A stretch of DNA of 40,333 bases from Bacillota bacterium (GCA_023415795.1 JAEZJG010000001.1:1-40333), one strand, 5' to 3'; shown: positions 13,926-21,786, numbered from the stretch's first letter. A program made the numbers and translations. Notes: generated by a model not told the origin, from the sequence alone.

Positions 13926-14189
13926 ATGAACGATAATATGGATGATATCCGGCAGCACATGCGAGGACAGAAGGGCGAGCACATCACCTTGAGGCTGCGA
14001 TGCGGGCGACGCGGAGGTATTACACAGGACGGTATCATTGACGGTTTATATCCCGAGGTGTTTACCGTGCTGGTCAGAGAGCATGGCTACCGGCGGCGAT
14101 ACTGCTTTTCATATTCCGAGGTGCTTACGCATCACGTGGAGATAGCCCCATGTCCAGAATCTCTCCTGTCTCTGCGTCCTGAAACATAA
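13926..14189 (+). CDS. veg: Veg family protein
   Basis: An 87-residue protein. HMRGQKGEHITLRLRCGRRGGITQDGIIDGLYPEVFTVLV...CFSYSEVLTHHVEI aligns by eye with Bacillus Veg (NLGKRLTLKANGGRR...GILAETYPSVFVI...SYADVL). Veg is a small SH3-like protein linked to biofilm matrix expression in B. subtilis and is typically found near the origin of replication. This copy carries about 14 extra C-terminal residues after the usual end, and these overlap the 3' end of the convergent PRMSP gene. AAGGCGGTG precedes the ATG. Confidence 0.85.
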   Translation: MNDNMDDIRQHMRGQKGEHITLRLRCGRRGGITQDGIIDGLYPEVFTVLVREHGYRRRYCFSYSEVLTHHVEIAPCPESLLSLRPET

Positions 14190-15183
14190 GCCAGTAGCCG
14201 TGCGCATCCTGTGTGACACAGCGCAGATACGTGCCGAAGCCGTCCAGCCACACCGGAGGGGCCATGCCGTATTCACCCGGAACGCCGACAGCCTTGGCCA
14301 CCACCTTTGAGCCGCTGAATATGCGCCCGGTGATGTAGTGCCACCAACCGACAGGACCGGGATAGGAGATTTTTATCCATTCACTCTGCGGAAAAATGGC
14401 AGGAAACGGGCTGATCTGTTCCTGCCTGGCAGACTGCGGACAAGCGTCGCAAGCATTGATTTCATCGTCGTCTATGTCCATATCGTCCGGCTGCTGAGGT
14501 GTATATGGTTCGTCATCCGGCTCTGTCACATCCATTTCACTACTGGCGGGGTATGTTGGCGACATGCGCGGCGGTACGGCGTCGTCGCTTGGCTCCGCAT
14601 TATCGTAATTCGCATAAACGGATGGTTCGTCAGGCGACATGCGCGGCGCATGAGGAATCTGTGTTTGTGCCGCATCGTCAGTTTCTGACGCAGGGGCGGG
14701 CGACATGCGCGGTACGGGCGCGGCATGAACAGAAGGCTCGGGATTCACTGCGGGCTCAGGAGGCGCTGTTTTTTGTGTCGGTGCGTTGTCGGATGCTGCC
14801 GGATCAATCATCGGACTAGTCGGACGCGGCGCATGAATGAGCTTGAAACGTGCGGAAACCTCTGTCCAGTCTACGCCTGTCGATTTCAGACTGAACACGT
14901 GGGTTGTATCCTGAATAACAGCGGCGCCCCAAACGCTTTGGAGCCGGATGCCGGGCAGCGTTTGACGTACGGTTGTGCTGCTGACATCCCCCGCATAGAT
15001 GGCCGCTCCGTCCTGCAGGAACAGATACAGCGAATATGAACCCGCCGGCAGAGAACTGACGGTCAGCAAAACGGCAAGCCCGGTCTGCCCGGCTTGCAGC
15101 TTGAGCGTGGCACGGCTTTGCGGATGAGAGTTTGGCCCGTCGCCCGGCCGCAGCAGCATGATTTGGCGTTGTATGCTCTCCAT
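14125..15183 (-). CDS. Hypothetical protein with Pro/Asp-rich linker and three PRMSP repeats
   Basis: A 352-residue protein with GGGAG ahead of the ATG. Three parts are visible. Residues 1-110 form a globular, beta-rich-looking domain (TLKLQAGQTGLAVLLTV...SYSLYLFLQDGAAIYAG...). Residues 115-250 are a low-complexity Pro/Ala/Asp/Glu linker with three PRMSP copies. Residues 255-352 form a second globular domain (WIKISYPGPVGWWHYITG...VPGEYGMAPPVWLDGF...YWLMFQDAETGEILDM) rich in Trp, Tyr and Gly. It has no signal peptide or membrane helix. I do not recognise a named family; the layout resembles Clostridia sporulation or envelope-associated proteins, but that is a guess. Its 3' end overlaps veg by 65 bases, tail to tail. 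Confidence 0.7.
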   Translation of the reverse strand: MESIQRQIMLLRPGDGPNSHPQSRATLKLQAGQTGLAVLLTVSSLPAGSYSLYLFLQDGAAIYAGDVSSTTVRQTLPGIRLQSVWGAAVIQDTTHVFSLKSTGVDWTEVSARFKLIHAPRPTSPMIDPAASDNAPTQKTAPPEPAVNPEPSVHAAPVPRMSPAPASETDDAAQTQIPHAPRMSPDEPSVYANYDNAEPSDDAVPPRMSPTYPASSEMDVTEPDDEPYTPQQPDDMDIDDDEINACDACPQSARQEQISPFPAIFPQSEWIKISYPGPVGWWHYITGRIFSGSKVVAKAVGVPGEYGMAPPVWLDGFGTYLRCVTQDAHGYWLMFQDAETGEILDMGLSPRDA

Positions 15184-15285
15184 GATGATCTCCCTTGTTT
15201 TGTGGTTTGATTATTAATGTATATGGATAACGGACTATGAAAATGAGCAAAGACTGCCTAATTAAATTTTGGTTCAAATTTGCGG

Positions 15286-15313
15286 TTGCATTTTTCGCGA
15301 CTTATGCTATAAT
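15286..15313 (+). promoter_or_regulatory. Promoter of rpmE
   Basis: -35 TTGCAT (15286-15291), 16-base spacer, extended -10 TGCTATAAT (15305-15313). About 100 bases of leader precede the rpmE ATG. Confidence 0.65.
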
Positions 15314-15413
15314 CGAATTTGCGACTTTATAAGGCTGGCATGTTTCACTGTCTCATTGTCTGGAATATGACACGAGGCTCGGCTTGCAGGCTACTAAAAA
15401 GAGGTGAGTGCAA

Positions 15414-15614
15414 ATGAAGGAAGGCATACATCCCGCGTATCACGAGTGTACGGTTACGTGCGCCTGCGGTGAGACGTTTACGACTGGTTCGGTTCGCAAA
15501 GATATCAAGGTAGAAATCTGCTCCAAATGCCACCCGTTCTTTACGGGCAAGCAGAAGCTGGTTGATACGGGCGGACGCGTGGATCGCTTCAACAAGCGTT
15601 ACGGCCTGAAATAA
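15414..15614 (+). CDS. rpmE: 50S ribosomal protein L31
   Basis: Start set at the ATG at 15414 (MKEGIHPAYHECTVTC), seven bases after GAGGTG. The 66-residue protein has CAC and CSKCH, the zinc-binding cysteines of the C+ form, and ends VDRFNKRYGLK as expected. It binds zinc and sits at the central protuberance of the 50S subunit. It is the first gene of the rpmE-DUF1385-prmC-prfA cluster but has its own terminator. Confidence 0.97.
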   Translation: MKEGIHPAYHECTVTCACGETFTTGSVRKDIKVEICSKCHPFFTGKQKLVDTGGRVDRFNKRYGLK

Positions 15615-15634
15615 CGCGGGTGACTAACGGGAGG

Positions 15635-15661
15635 CAGACTGCTTATGGTGCAGTCTGTTTT
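15635..15661 (+). terminator. Terminator of rpmE
   Basis: CAGACTGC (15635-15642) pairs with GCAGTCTG (15650-15657), then TTTTACTTTT. Confidence 0.8.
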
Positions 15662-15687
15662 ACTTTTATCCGCAAATGTTGTATACT
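15659..15687 (+). promoter_or_regulatory. Promoter of the DUF1385-prmC-prfA operon
   Basis: -35 TTTACT (about 15659-15664), 17-base spacer, -10 TATACT (about 15682-15687). It lies about 33 bases ahead of the DUF1385 ATG. Confidence 0.45.
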
Positions 15688-15720
15688 GGTTGCACCGATT
15701 TGTGATAAAGAGGATATATA

Positions 15721-16851
15721 ATGAAGAAATGTAATATAGGCGGTCAAGGCGTTTTGGAGGGTGTGATGATGCGCGCTCCCGAAATGTGCGGGCTGGCCGT
15801 GCGCAAGGCTACGGGCGAGATAGTATACGATAAGCAGAAGGTGACGCCCATCACCAAGAAGAATAAGTTTTTTGCGCTGCCCGTCATAAGGGGTGTTGCG
15901 CAGTTTGTGGACATGATGGGCTTTGGTGTGAACACCATTACCAAATCTGCCAAGATGTACGACGATCTGGCGGAGGACTATAAGCCCAACAAATTTGAGC
16001 AGTTCATCGCAAAAAAGTCTGGCAAGGATGTGATGGACATCGCGATGGTGTTTGCGGTGATACTGTCCCTAGGGTTGGCGGTGGGCATCTTCTTTATATT
16101 GCCCAATGTGCTGACCAACCTGATCCAAGGCTGGGTATACGGCAAGGGTGCTGTGCTGAGCGGATCACAGCAGTTCCTGATGAACCTGCTGGACGGCGCT
16201 ATCCGTATGCTGATATTCGTGGGCTATGTGCTGGCGGTAACGCTGTTGAAGGATATCAAGCGCGTGTTTCAGTATCATGGAGCGGAGCATAAGACGATCA
16301 ACTGCTACGAGCACGAAGAGGAACTGACCGTCGAGAATATTCAGAAGTACAGAACGCTGCACCCGCGCTGCGGAACGAGCTATCTGCTGCTGGTGATGGT
16401 GATATCGATACTGCTGTTCTCATTGTTCGGCTGGGGCGGCGCGTGGTATGCGCGCATTGGACTGCGGCTGCTGATGCTGCCGGTGGTGGCAGGCATCGCG
16501 TACGAGTTCTTAAAGTTTGCGGCGATGAGCGACGCGCTGTTTTTCCGCGTGATCCGTTGGCCGGGGTTGATGCTGCAGAAGCTGACCACCGCGCAGCCGG
16601 ACGACAGCATGGTAGAGGTGGCGATTGTCGCCTTCCGCGCAGCGATGGATGAGATGAGTGCCGAGGAACTGGATGCACTGGCCAAGAGCTATGAGCGGCC
16701 TGTGGCAAAGACGGCGGCTGCGGCTGAGGTATTGCCGGAAACGCAGGAGACGGCCCCAGAGACTGAAGCAAACGCTGCGGCAGAAATAGAGATTGCCGCT
16801 GCACCGGGGCAGCCTGAAGCAGAAGCTGCGGAGGCTAGCGAAGCGTTATAG
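15721..16851 (+). CDS. DUF1385 family membrane protein (YqhQ-like)
   Basis: A 376-residue protein. The N-terminal NIGGQGVLEGVMMRAP is the DUF1385 signature. It is followed by VIRGVAQFVDMMGFGV, several membrane helices (about 105-130, 155-180, 220-260), and YHGAEHKTINCYEHEEELTVENIQKYRTLHPRCGTSYLL with conserved His, Glu and Cys residues that suggest metal binding. The last 60 residues are an Ala/Glu-rich tail not typical of the family. The gene commonly lies between rpmE and prmC-prfA in Clostridia. Its biochemical function is not established. AGAGGA precedes the ATG. Confidence 0.9.
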   Translation: MKKCNIGGQGVLEGVMMRAPEMCGLAVRKATGEIVYDKQKVTPITKKNKFFALPVIRGVAQFVDMMGFGVNTITKSAKMYDDLAEDYKPNKFEQFIAKKSGKDVMDIAMVFAVILSLGLAVGIFFILPNVLTNLIQGWVYGKGAVLSGSQQFLMNLLDGAIRMLIFVGYVLAVTLLKDIKRVFQYHGAEHKTINCYEHEEELTVENIQKYRTLHPRCGTSYLLLVMVISILLFSLFGWGGAWYARIGLRLLMLPVVAGIAYEFLKFAAMSDALFFRVIRWPGLMLQKLTTAQPDDSMVEVAIVAFRAAMDEMSAEELDALAKSYERPVAKTAAAAEVLPETQETAPETEANAAAEIEIAAAPGQPEAEAAEASEAL

Positions 16852-17679
16852 ATGAAGACGGCGAGAGCGGCCTTAGGCGCGGTGCGGCAGCGGCTGGCAG
16901 CTGCGGGCATACCGGAGCCCGAGGCGAAAGCGCGCGTGATCGTGTCGCATGTGATGGACATTGAGCTGGGCGACGTGCTGCGTGAGCTGCCTGTGGACAC
17001 CGAGCAGCGCACGCGCATTGTGAGCACGGCAGACAGCTGCGCTCAGGGGATGCCGGTGGAGTATGCGACGGGCAAGGCATACTTTCGGTATTTGACGCTG
17101 GATGTGACGCCCGATGTGCTGATTCCCCGGCAGGAGACAGAGCTGGTGGCCGAGGCAGCGATTGAGCTGATTCGTGCCAAAAGGTATAAAAACGCGCTGG
17201 ACATCGGCACAGGAAGCGGCTGTATTGCAATCGCGCTGGCGACTGAGACCAAGGCGGCCGTGGACGCGTGTGATATCAGTGAGGCGGCGCTGTCACTGGC
17301 TGCGGTCAACGCGGCGGCGAACGGCGCGCAGGTGCGCTTTTTTTTGAGCGATATGCTAAGCGGCGTATCGGGGACGTATGATTTGATTATCAGCAACCCG
17401 CCGTATATCAGTGACGCGGAATATGCCGGGCTGGACACGGGCGTGAAGGATTACGAGCCAAGGCTGGCGCTGACAGCGGGAGATGGGCTGGACTGTTACC
17501 GCGTGATTGCGCGGGAGGCGGGGGGGCACATTGCGCCGGACGGCGCGCTGGTGCTGGAGATTGGCATGACGCAAGGGCTGGCGGTGGCAGGGCTGCTGAC
17601 TGAGGGCGGATTCACAGATATAAAAATCAAGCAGGATTATTCAGGGCGGGATCGCATTGTGACCGCCCGAAAAATATAG
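16852..17679 (+). CDS. prmC: Peptide chain release factor N5-glutamine methyltransferase
   Basis: A 275-residue protein. The N-terminal helical domain is followed by VLIPRQETELV, the SAM-binding DIGTGSGC (117-124) and the catalytic NPPY (182-185), then DYEPRLALTAGDGLDCYR. These are the complete PrmC signatures. It methylates the GGQ glutamine of release factors, and its target prfA is the next gene. The ATG directly follows the TAG of DUF1385, so translation is probably coupled. Confidence 0.96.
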   Translation: MKTARAALGAVRQRLAAAGIPEPEAKARVIVSHVMDIELGDVLRELPVDTEQRTRIVSTADSCAQGMPVEYATGKAYFRYLTLDVTPDVLIPRQETELVAEAAIELIRAKRYKNALDIGTGSGCIAIALATETKAAVDACDISEAALSLAAVNAAANGAQVRFFLSDMLSGVSGTYDLIISNPPYISDAEYAGLDTGVKDYEPRLALTAGDGLDCYRVIAREAGGHIAPDGALVLEIGMTQGLAVAGLLTEGGFTDIKIKQDYSGRDRIVTARKI

Positions 17680-17688
17680 GGTGCAGGT

Positions 17689-18753
17689 ATGTTTGACAAA
17701 CTGGAAGCGCAAAAGATGAGATACGAGCAGCTGGAGGCACAGCTGGCTCAGAACGATGTGATACAGAATCAGGAGCTTTACACGCGGCTGGTGAAGGAGC
17801 ATTCTTCGTTGACCGAGCTGGTGCAAAGGTATGCCGAGTATACACAGAACCACGCGCAGATCGCCGAGCTGGCTGTGATGGCGGCGGACAGCGATGCGGA
17901 GATTGCGGCGATGGCGAAGGAGGAGCTGACTGAACGGCAGCAGGCGGAGAAGCGGCTGACGGAAGAACTGCGGTTTCTGCTGCTCCCCAAGGACCCCAAC
18001 GATGATAAGAACGTGGTGCTGGAAATACGCGCGGGCACAGGCGGCGAAGAGGCGGCTCTGTTCGGCGCGGCACTGTGGCGGATGTACACGCGATACGCCG
18101 AGCGCGAGGGCTTCACGGTGGAGCGGCTGGGCTCCAACATCACCGAACTGGGCGGCGTGAAGGAGCTGACGCTGCTGATATCCGGCAAGGGCGCATATTC
18201 ACGGTTGAAATACGAGAGCGGCGTGCACCGGGTGCAGCGCGTGCCGGAGACGGAGACGTCCGGGCGCATTCACACCTCTGCGGCGACGGTGGCGGTGCTC
18301 CCCGAGGCCGAGGATGTGGAGATCGACATCAACCCGAACGATCTGCGCGTTGACGTGTACCGTTCCTCCGGCAACGGCGGACAGAGTGTAAACACGACGG
18401 ATTCCGCCGTGCGCATCACGCATGAGCCGACCGGCTTGGTGGTAACGTGTCAGGACGAGAAGTCTCAGCTTAAGAACAAGGAAAAGGCGATGAAGGTGCT
18501 CAAGGCACGGCTGTACGATGCTGCCAAGCAGGCGCAGGACAAGGAGATGTCGCAGAATCGCCGGAGTCAGGTGGGCTCGGGCGACCGCAGCGAGCGTATC
18601 CGCACGTACAACTTTCCGCAGGGGCGTGTGACGGATCACCGTATATCGCTCACGCTGTACAAGCTGGAGCAGTTTATCGACGGTGATATGGACGAGATGC
18701 TGGACGCGCTGGTGCTGGCCGACAAGACCGAGGCGCTGGCTGCGCAGGAATAG
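17689..18753 (+). CDS. prfA: Peptide chain release factor 1
   Basis: A 354-residue protein. The N-terminal coiled region is followed by the conserved IRAGTGGEEAALF, the codon-recognition PxT as PET (residues 186-188) within HRVQRVPETET, and the GGQ loop SSGNGGQSVNTTDSAVR (GGQ at 230-232). It ends with NFPQGRVTDHRI. It recognises UAA and UAG and triggers peptide release, and is methylated by PrmC encoded upstream. A strong terminator follows. Confidence 0.97.
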   Translation: MFDKLEAQKMRYEQLEAQLAQNDVIQNQELYTRLVKEHSSLTELVQRYAEYTQNHAQIAELAVMAADSDAEIAAMAKEELTERQQAEKRLTEELRFLLLPKDPNDDKNVVLEIRAGTGGEEAALFGAALWRMYTRYAEREGFTVERLGSNITELGGVKELTLLISGKGAYSRLKYESGVHRVQRVPETETSGRIHTSAATVAVLPEAEDVEIDINPNDLRVDVYRSSGNGGQSVNTTDSAVRITHEPTGLVVTCQDEKSQLKNKEKAMKVLKARLYDAAKQAQDKEMSQNRRSQVGSGDRSERIRTYNFPQGRVTDHRISLTLYKLEQFIDGDMDEMLDALVLADKTEALAAQE

Positions 18754-18763
18754 CCAACGATTG

Positions 18764-18788
18764 CCCCGCTGCTATGCGGGGTTTTTTT
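18764..18788 (+). terminator. Terminator of the prmC-prfA operon
   Basis: CCCCGC (18764-18769) pairs with GCGGGG (18776-18781), followed by seven T. Confidence 0.9.
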
Positions 18789-18800
18789 GTTTGCTGATGT

Positions 18801-19039
18801 TTGAAATACTACGGAGTCATTGAAGAGCTGCACCACGATATATCCGCCGTTATAAGGCGACATCATTGCGCGAATACAAGGGCAGTGCAATACGTATCAT
18901 TGATCGTTTGGGCTGCGGCTTTGCATTCGCGGAGGAGGGCAACATACTGACAGAGTAGCAGTGGCGAAAACTCGCGTTTGTCAGGGAGATTGCACAAGAG
19001 GTGTGGGGCCCGCGGCACTGGCTATTGAATAGAGAATAG
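18801..19039 (+). pseudogene. Decayed ORF of unknown origin
   Basis: One frame reads KYYGVIEELHHDISAV. After a shift near 18850, another frame reads YKATSLREYKGSAIRIIDRL then GCGFAFAEEGNILTE. That is broken by an in-frame TAG, followed by QWRKLAFVREIAQEVWGPRHWL and a final stop at 19037-19039. The pieces have protein-like composition and end just before a terminator, consistent with a gene carrying one frameshift and one nonsense mutation. No family is recognised, and chance cannot be excluded. The rest of the gap to 19276 holds nothing evident. Confidence 0.35.
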
Positions 19040-19044
19040 TAAAC

Positions 19045-19075
19045 AAAAAAAGGGCAATTGAGTGGCCCTTTTTTT
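19045..19075. terminator. Bidirectional terminator
   Basis: AAAAAAAGGGC (19045-19055) and GCCCTTTTTTT (19065-19075) form a perfect 11-bp stem with a 9-base loop. Confidence 0.8.
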
Positions 19076-19276
19076 GCGGAGGTTCTTCTTTTGAAAATTA
19101 TCATTGCTCTCGCGGCGAACCGGCTGCGATGCTTCTGTGTAATACTAAGGTATCAAACATGCTCAAAGTTCGCAAATGATGAGTGACTCCATAAGGGCGA
19201 GAAAAATAAAGGTTGAAGAAGCATCCGGGATATGTTACGCATATATGACGAATATTAATAAAATCAAAAAAATATG

Positions 19277-19867
19277 TTACACAACAAACAACTTGTCCAG
19301 CAGCACCCGCAGCTTGACGAGATCGTCGTCGTAGACGGTGCGCAGCGACGGATTGTAGATGATGCTGGCGGGGTGGTATAGCGGAAACAACGTAAAAGTG
19401 TGTGACAGCGCGACTGCTGTTGTGGGGACAGCGTGATACGCGCCGATGGTGGCACTGTTGTCCGCAAGGCATTTGAGCGGCACGTTGCCCAGCGTCACAA
19501 CGACGCGCGGGCAGACGGCTTCTATTTCGCGCAGCAGCAGCGGCTTCATGCACGCAATCTCAGCCTTTTCGGGCGGGCGGTTAGACAGTGTCCCCTTGGC
19601 GCTGGTTTTGAAGGGGCGGAATTTGACGACGTTGGTGATGTAGATACTGGGGCGTTCCAGTTGGATGGCAGCTAAAAACTCGTCCAGATTTTTGCCTGCC
19701 CGACCCACGAACGGACGTGAGAGGCGCGTTTCCTCCGCGCCGGGTGCTTCGCCAATCAGCATCAGCTTTGCGCCAAACGGACCTTGTCCGAATACCATAT
19801 CGCTTTCTGTTTTGCCAAAGGCGGCGGCGGCGGTCAGTATGTCGCCGTTTATCATATCAAGGCTCAC
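19277..19867 (-). CDS. Uracil-DNA glycosylase, family 4-like, lacking most Fe-S cysteines
   Basis: Start set at the GTG at 19867, overlapping the upstream TGA as GTGA with AAAGGAG seven bases before it. The 196-residue protein has the uracil glycosylase motif GEAPGAEETRLSRPFVGRAGKNLDEFL and the second catalytic-type motif LYHPAS. Unlike its upstream paralogue it lacks the N-terminal CxxC, and NVVKFRP replaces NVLKCRP; only the cysteine in EIACMKP remains. A 4Fe-4S cluster as in family 4 is therefore unlikely. It probably still binds uracil-containing DNA, but activity is uncertain. It is coupled to the upstream glycosylase. Confidence 0.8.
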   Translation of the reverse strand: MSLDMINGDILTAAAAFGKTESDMVFGQGPFGAKLMLIGEAPGAEETRLSRPFVGRAGKNLDEFLAAIQLERPSIYITNVVKFRPFKTSAKGTLSNRPPEKAEIACMKPLLLREIEAVCPRVVVTLGNVPLKCLADNSATIGAYHAVPTTAVALSHTFTLFPLYHPASIIYNPSLRTVYDDDLVKLRVLLDKLFVV

Positions 19868-20436
19868 TCGGAAGCTCCTTTGCACAGCGCATCATATTTG
19901 GCACGGATGGCGAGCAAGTCGCGATAGGCGTCCTTCTTCAGCGCCTCGTTGCGCAGTAAGGCGGCGGGGTGATAGGTGGGCATGATGGAGAAGCCCTTCA
20001 CCTCGTGCCACACGCCGCGGTCACGTGTGATGCGGATATCGTCATTCAGTATATATTTAGCGGAAATGCGTCCCAGACATACGATGATGGCGGGTTTGAT
20101 ATGCGCCACCTGCGCGCGCAGATAACTGATGCAGGCTGCAGCCTCGTTAGGCTCCGGGTCACGGTTGCCCGGCGGACGGCATTTTAACACGTTGGCGATA
20201 TAGACGGTGTTGCGGTTAAAGCCTATGGATTCCAGCATTTTGTCCAGCAATCGACCTGCCGCGCCCACGAAGGGACGACCAAGCAGATCTTCTTCCCGCC
20301 CCGGCCCCTCACCGATGAACATGATGCGAGCATGAATATTGCCCTCGCCGAACACGGTGTGGGTGCGCGTTTGGTGCAGACTGCATCGGGTGCAGCCCGC
20401 TACTTCGTTTTGCAGCTGTGTAAAGCTTGTCGCCAT
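19864..20436 (-). CDS. Uracil-DNA glycosylase, family 4 (Fe-S type)
   Basis: A 190-residue protein from the ATG at 20436 (MATSFTQLQNEVAGCTRCSL); an ATG at 20445 overlaps the -10 and is less likely. The four Fe-S cysteines are present: CTRC near the N-terminus, NVLKC and AAAC. Catalytic segments are GEGPGREEDLLGRPFVGAAGRLLDKML and TYHPAALLRN. It removes uracil from DNA as the first step of base excision repair. No Shine-Dalgarno is visible and a full promoter ends seven bases before the ATG. The downstream paralogue overlaps by GTGA. Confidence 0.9.
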   Translation of the reverse strand: MATSFTQLQNEVAGCTRCSLHQTRTHTVFGEGNIHARIMFIGEGPGREEDLLGRPFVGAAGRLLDKMLESIGFNRNTVYIANVLKCRPPGNRDPEPNEAAACISYLRAQVAHIKPAIIVCLGRISAKYILNDDIRITRDRGVWHEVKGFSIMPTYHPAALLRNEALKKDAYRDLLAIRAKYDALCKGASE

Positions 20437-20443
20437 ATGCCGC

Positions 20444-20472
20444 ATTATACCGCAAAGTGCGGCTGTGCTCAA
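20444..20472 (-). promoter_or_regulatory. Promoter immediately ahead of the uracil-DNA glycosylase ATG
   Basis: Minus strand -35 TTGAGC (20472-20467), 17 bases, perfect -10 TATAAT (20449-20444), then only seven bases to the ATG at 20436. Transcription would start at or next to the start codon, giving a leaderless mRNA. Confidence 0.5.
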
Positions 20473-20473
20473 G

Positions 20474-21310
20474 CTATTTGGGTATGTATGCGAAACCGAT
20501 GCATCCCGGACCGCTGTGCGTGGCAATGACGCAGCCGATCTCGCAAACGTAGGTGACGCCCAGCTCCACATCGGTGATCAGAGTTTTGAGCTCATCCAGC
20601 AGCTGCGGTGCAAGGGTATGACCAAAAATGACAGGGTAACGCGTATCCGGCGGGTGCGTTTTGAGCGTAGCGGCGAGCTCGGCGAGCACAGCCTTTTGAC
20701 CGCGGACCTTGCCGACTGATTTTACCTCGCCGCCAATGACAGACACCAGCGGTTTGATTTGCAGCATGCCGCCGATGACGGCAGCGGAGGAGGACAGGCG
20801 ACCACCCATCTTGAGGTACTTGAGCGTATCCACGCCCGCAACGAACTTGATGCTGTCCCGCAGCGCCAGCAAGTGGTGCTGGATATCCTCGGCGGAAGCG
20901 CCGTTGTCGCGCAGACGAATGGCTTCGTATACCAGCAGTGCCAAACCGAAGGTGGCGCTCAGCGAGTCCACGACGCGTATGCGGTCTGACCCCACCATAT
21001 CTTTCGCAATGACGGCGGATTGATAGGTGCCGCTCAGCTTTGAGGATATCAGTATCACAAGAACATCGTCCCCCGCGTCGGTATACTGCTGAAACAGAGC
21101 AAGGAAGCCGTCGGGGTTAACCTGTGATGTAGTGGGCAGCACAGTGCTTTTTTCCAGCAGCTCATAGAACTGCTCCTTCTTCAGATCGATACCGTCGGTA
21201 TACTTATGACCGTCGATGATGACGCTTAACGGAACGATGTCGATGCCCAGAGACGGGCTGTTTTCCAGCGGGATATCGCTGGTGCTGTCGGTGATAATGC
21301 GAATGGCCAA
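20474..21310 (-). CDS. DegV family fatty-acid-binding protein
   Basis: A 278-residue protein. The N-terminus IRIITDSTSDIP is the DegV lipid-head-group motif, followed by VPLSVIIDGHKYTDGIDL, TVLPTTSQVNPDGFL, and ILISSKLSGTYQSA. DegV/FakB proteins bind fatty acids and present them to the FakA kinase for phosphorylation and membrane lipid synthesis; which fatty acid this one prefers is unknown. No fakA is nearby. GGAGGTG lies about 11 bases before the ATG. It is followed by the two uracil glycosylases in the same direction. Confidence 0.92.
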   Translation of the reverse strand: MAIRIITDSTSDIPLENSPSLGIDIVPLSVIIDGHKYTDGIDLKKEQFYELLEKSTVLPTTSQVNPDGFLALFQQYTDAGDDVLVILISSKLSGTYQSAVIAKDMVGSDRIRVVDSLSATFGLALLVYEAIRLRDNGASAEDIQHHLLALRDSIKFVAGVDTLKYLKMGGRLSSSAAVIGGMLQIKPLVSVIGGEVKSVGKVRGQKAVLAELAATLKTHPPDTRYPVIFGHTLAPQLLDELKTLITDVELGVTYVCEIGCVIATHSGPGCIGFAYIPK

Positions 21311-21330
21311 AATGGCACCTCCAAGTCGTA

Positions 21331-21786
21331 TTATTTATTGCTGTCGAAGAAAGACTTCAGGCTTTTGAGACCCTTTATAAGTATGTCAACTTCATCGGGC
21401 GAGAGCGCGGTCAGCACATCTGCCACCATTTGCTGATGGAAACGCTGATGCGCTTCGTTGGCGCGGCGGCCCTTATCGGTGGCGAAGAGGCGGACAATAC
21501 GCTTATCGCTGGGATCATGACATCGCTCAATGCAGCCTTTTTTTTCGAGATACGAGACAGCCGTGGTGAGCGTGCCCGCGCTAATGCCCTGTGCCTGCGC
21601 GATATCGCCCGCACGGTTATGCGTACCCAGCTTTTCCGCTGTGCATACGGCTTCAATCACGTGCATATCGCGCATCGACAGGTTCTTGAACTCACCCGCT
21701 TTGAGGCAGCTTTCCTCAATGCGCAGAATCTCGTTGAACACGGTAACAAGAAAATCGTTCAGTTGTGTTTGCCGGTCACAGCCCAT
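21331..21786 (-). CDS. MarR-family transcriptional regulator
   Basis: A 151-residue protein (MGCDRQTQLNDFLVTVFNEIL). The winged helix is clear: MRDMHVIEAVCTAEKL, then AQAQGISAGTLTTAVSYLEKKGCIERCHDPSDKRIVRLFATDKGR, including the conserved Asp/Arg wing of MarR proteins. Its promoter has two matching palindromes just past the -10, so it is probably autorepressed. This size and layout also fit FabT/FapR-like lipid regulators, and the adjacent DegV gene makes a fatty-acid link tempting, but that is inference. Confidence 0.9.
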   Translation of the reverse strand: MGCDRQTQLNDFLVTVFNEILRIEESCLKAGEFKNLSMRDMHVIEAVCTAEKLGTHNRAGDIAQAQGISAGTLTTAVSYLEKKGCIERCHDPSDKRIVRLFATDKGRRANEAHQRFHQQMVADVLTALSPDEVDILIKGLKSLKSFFDSNK

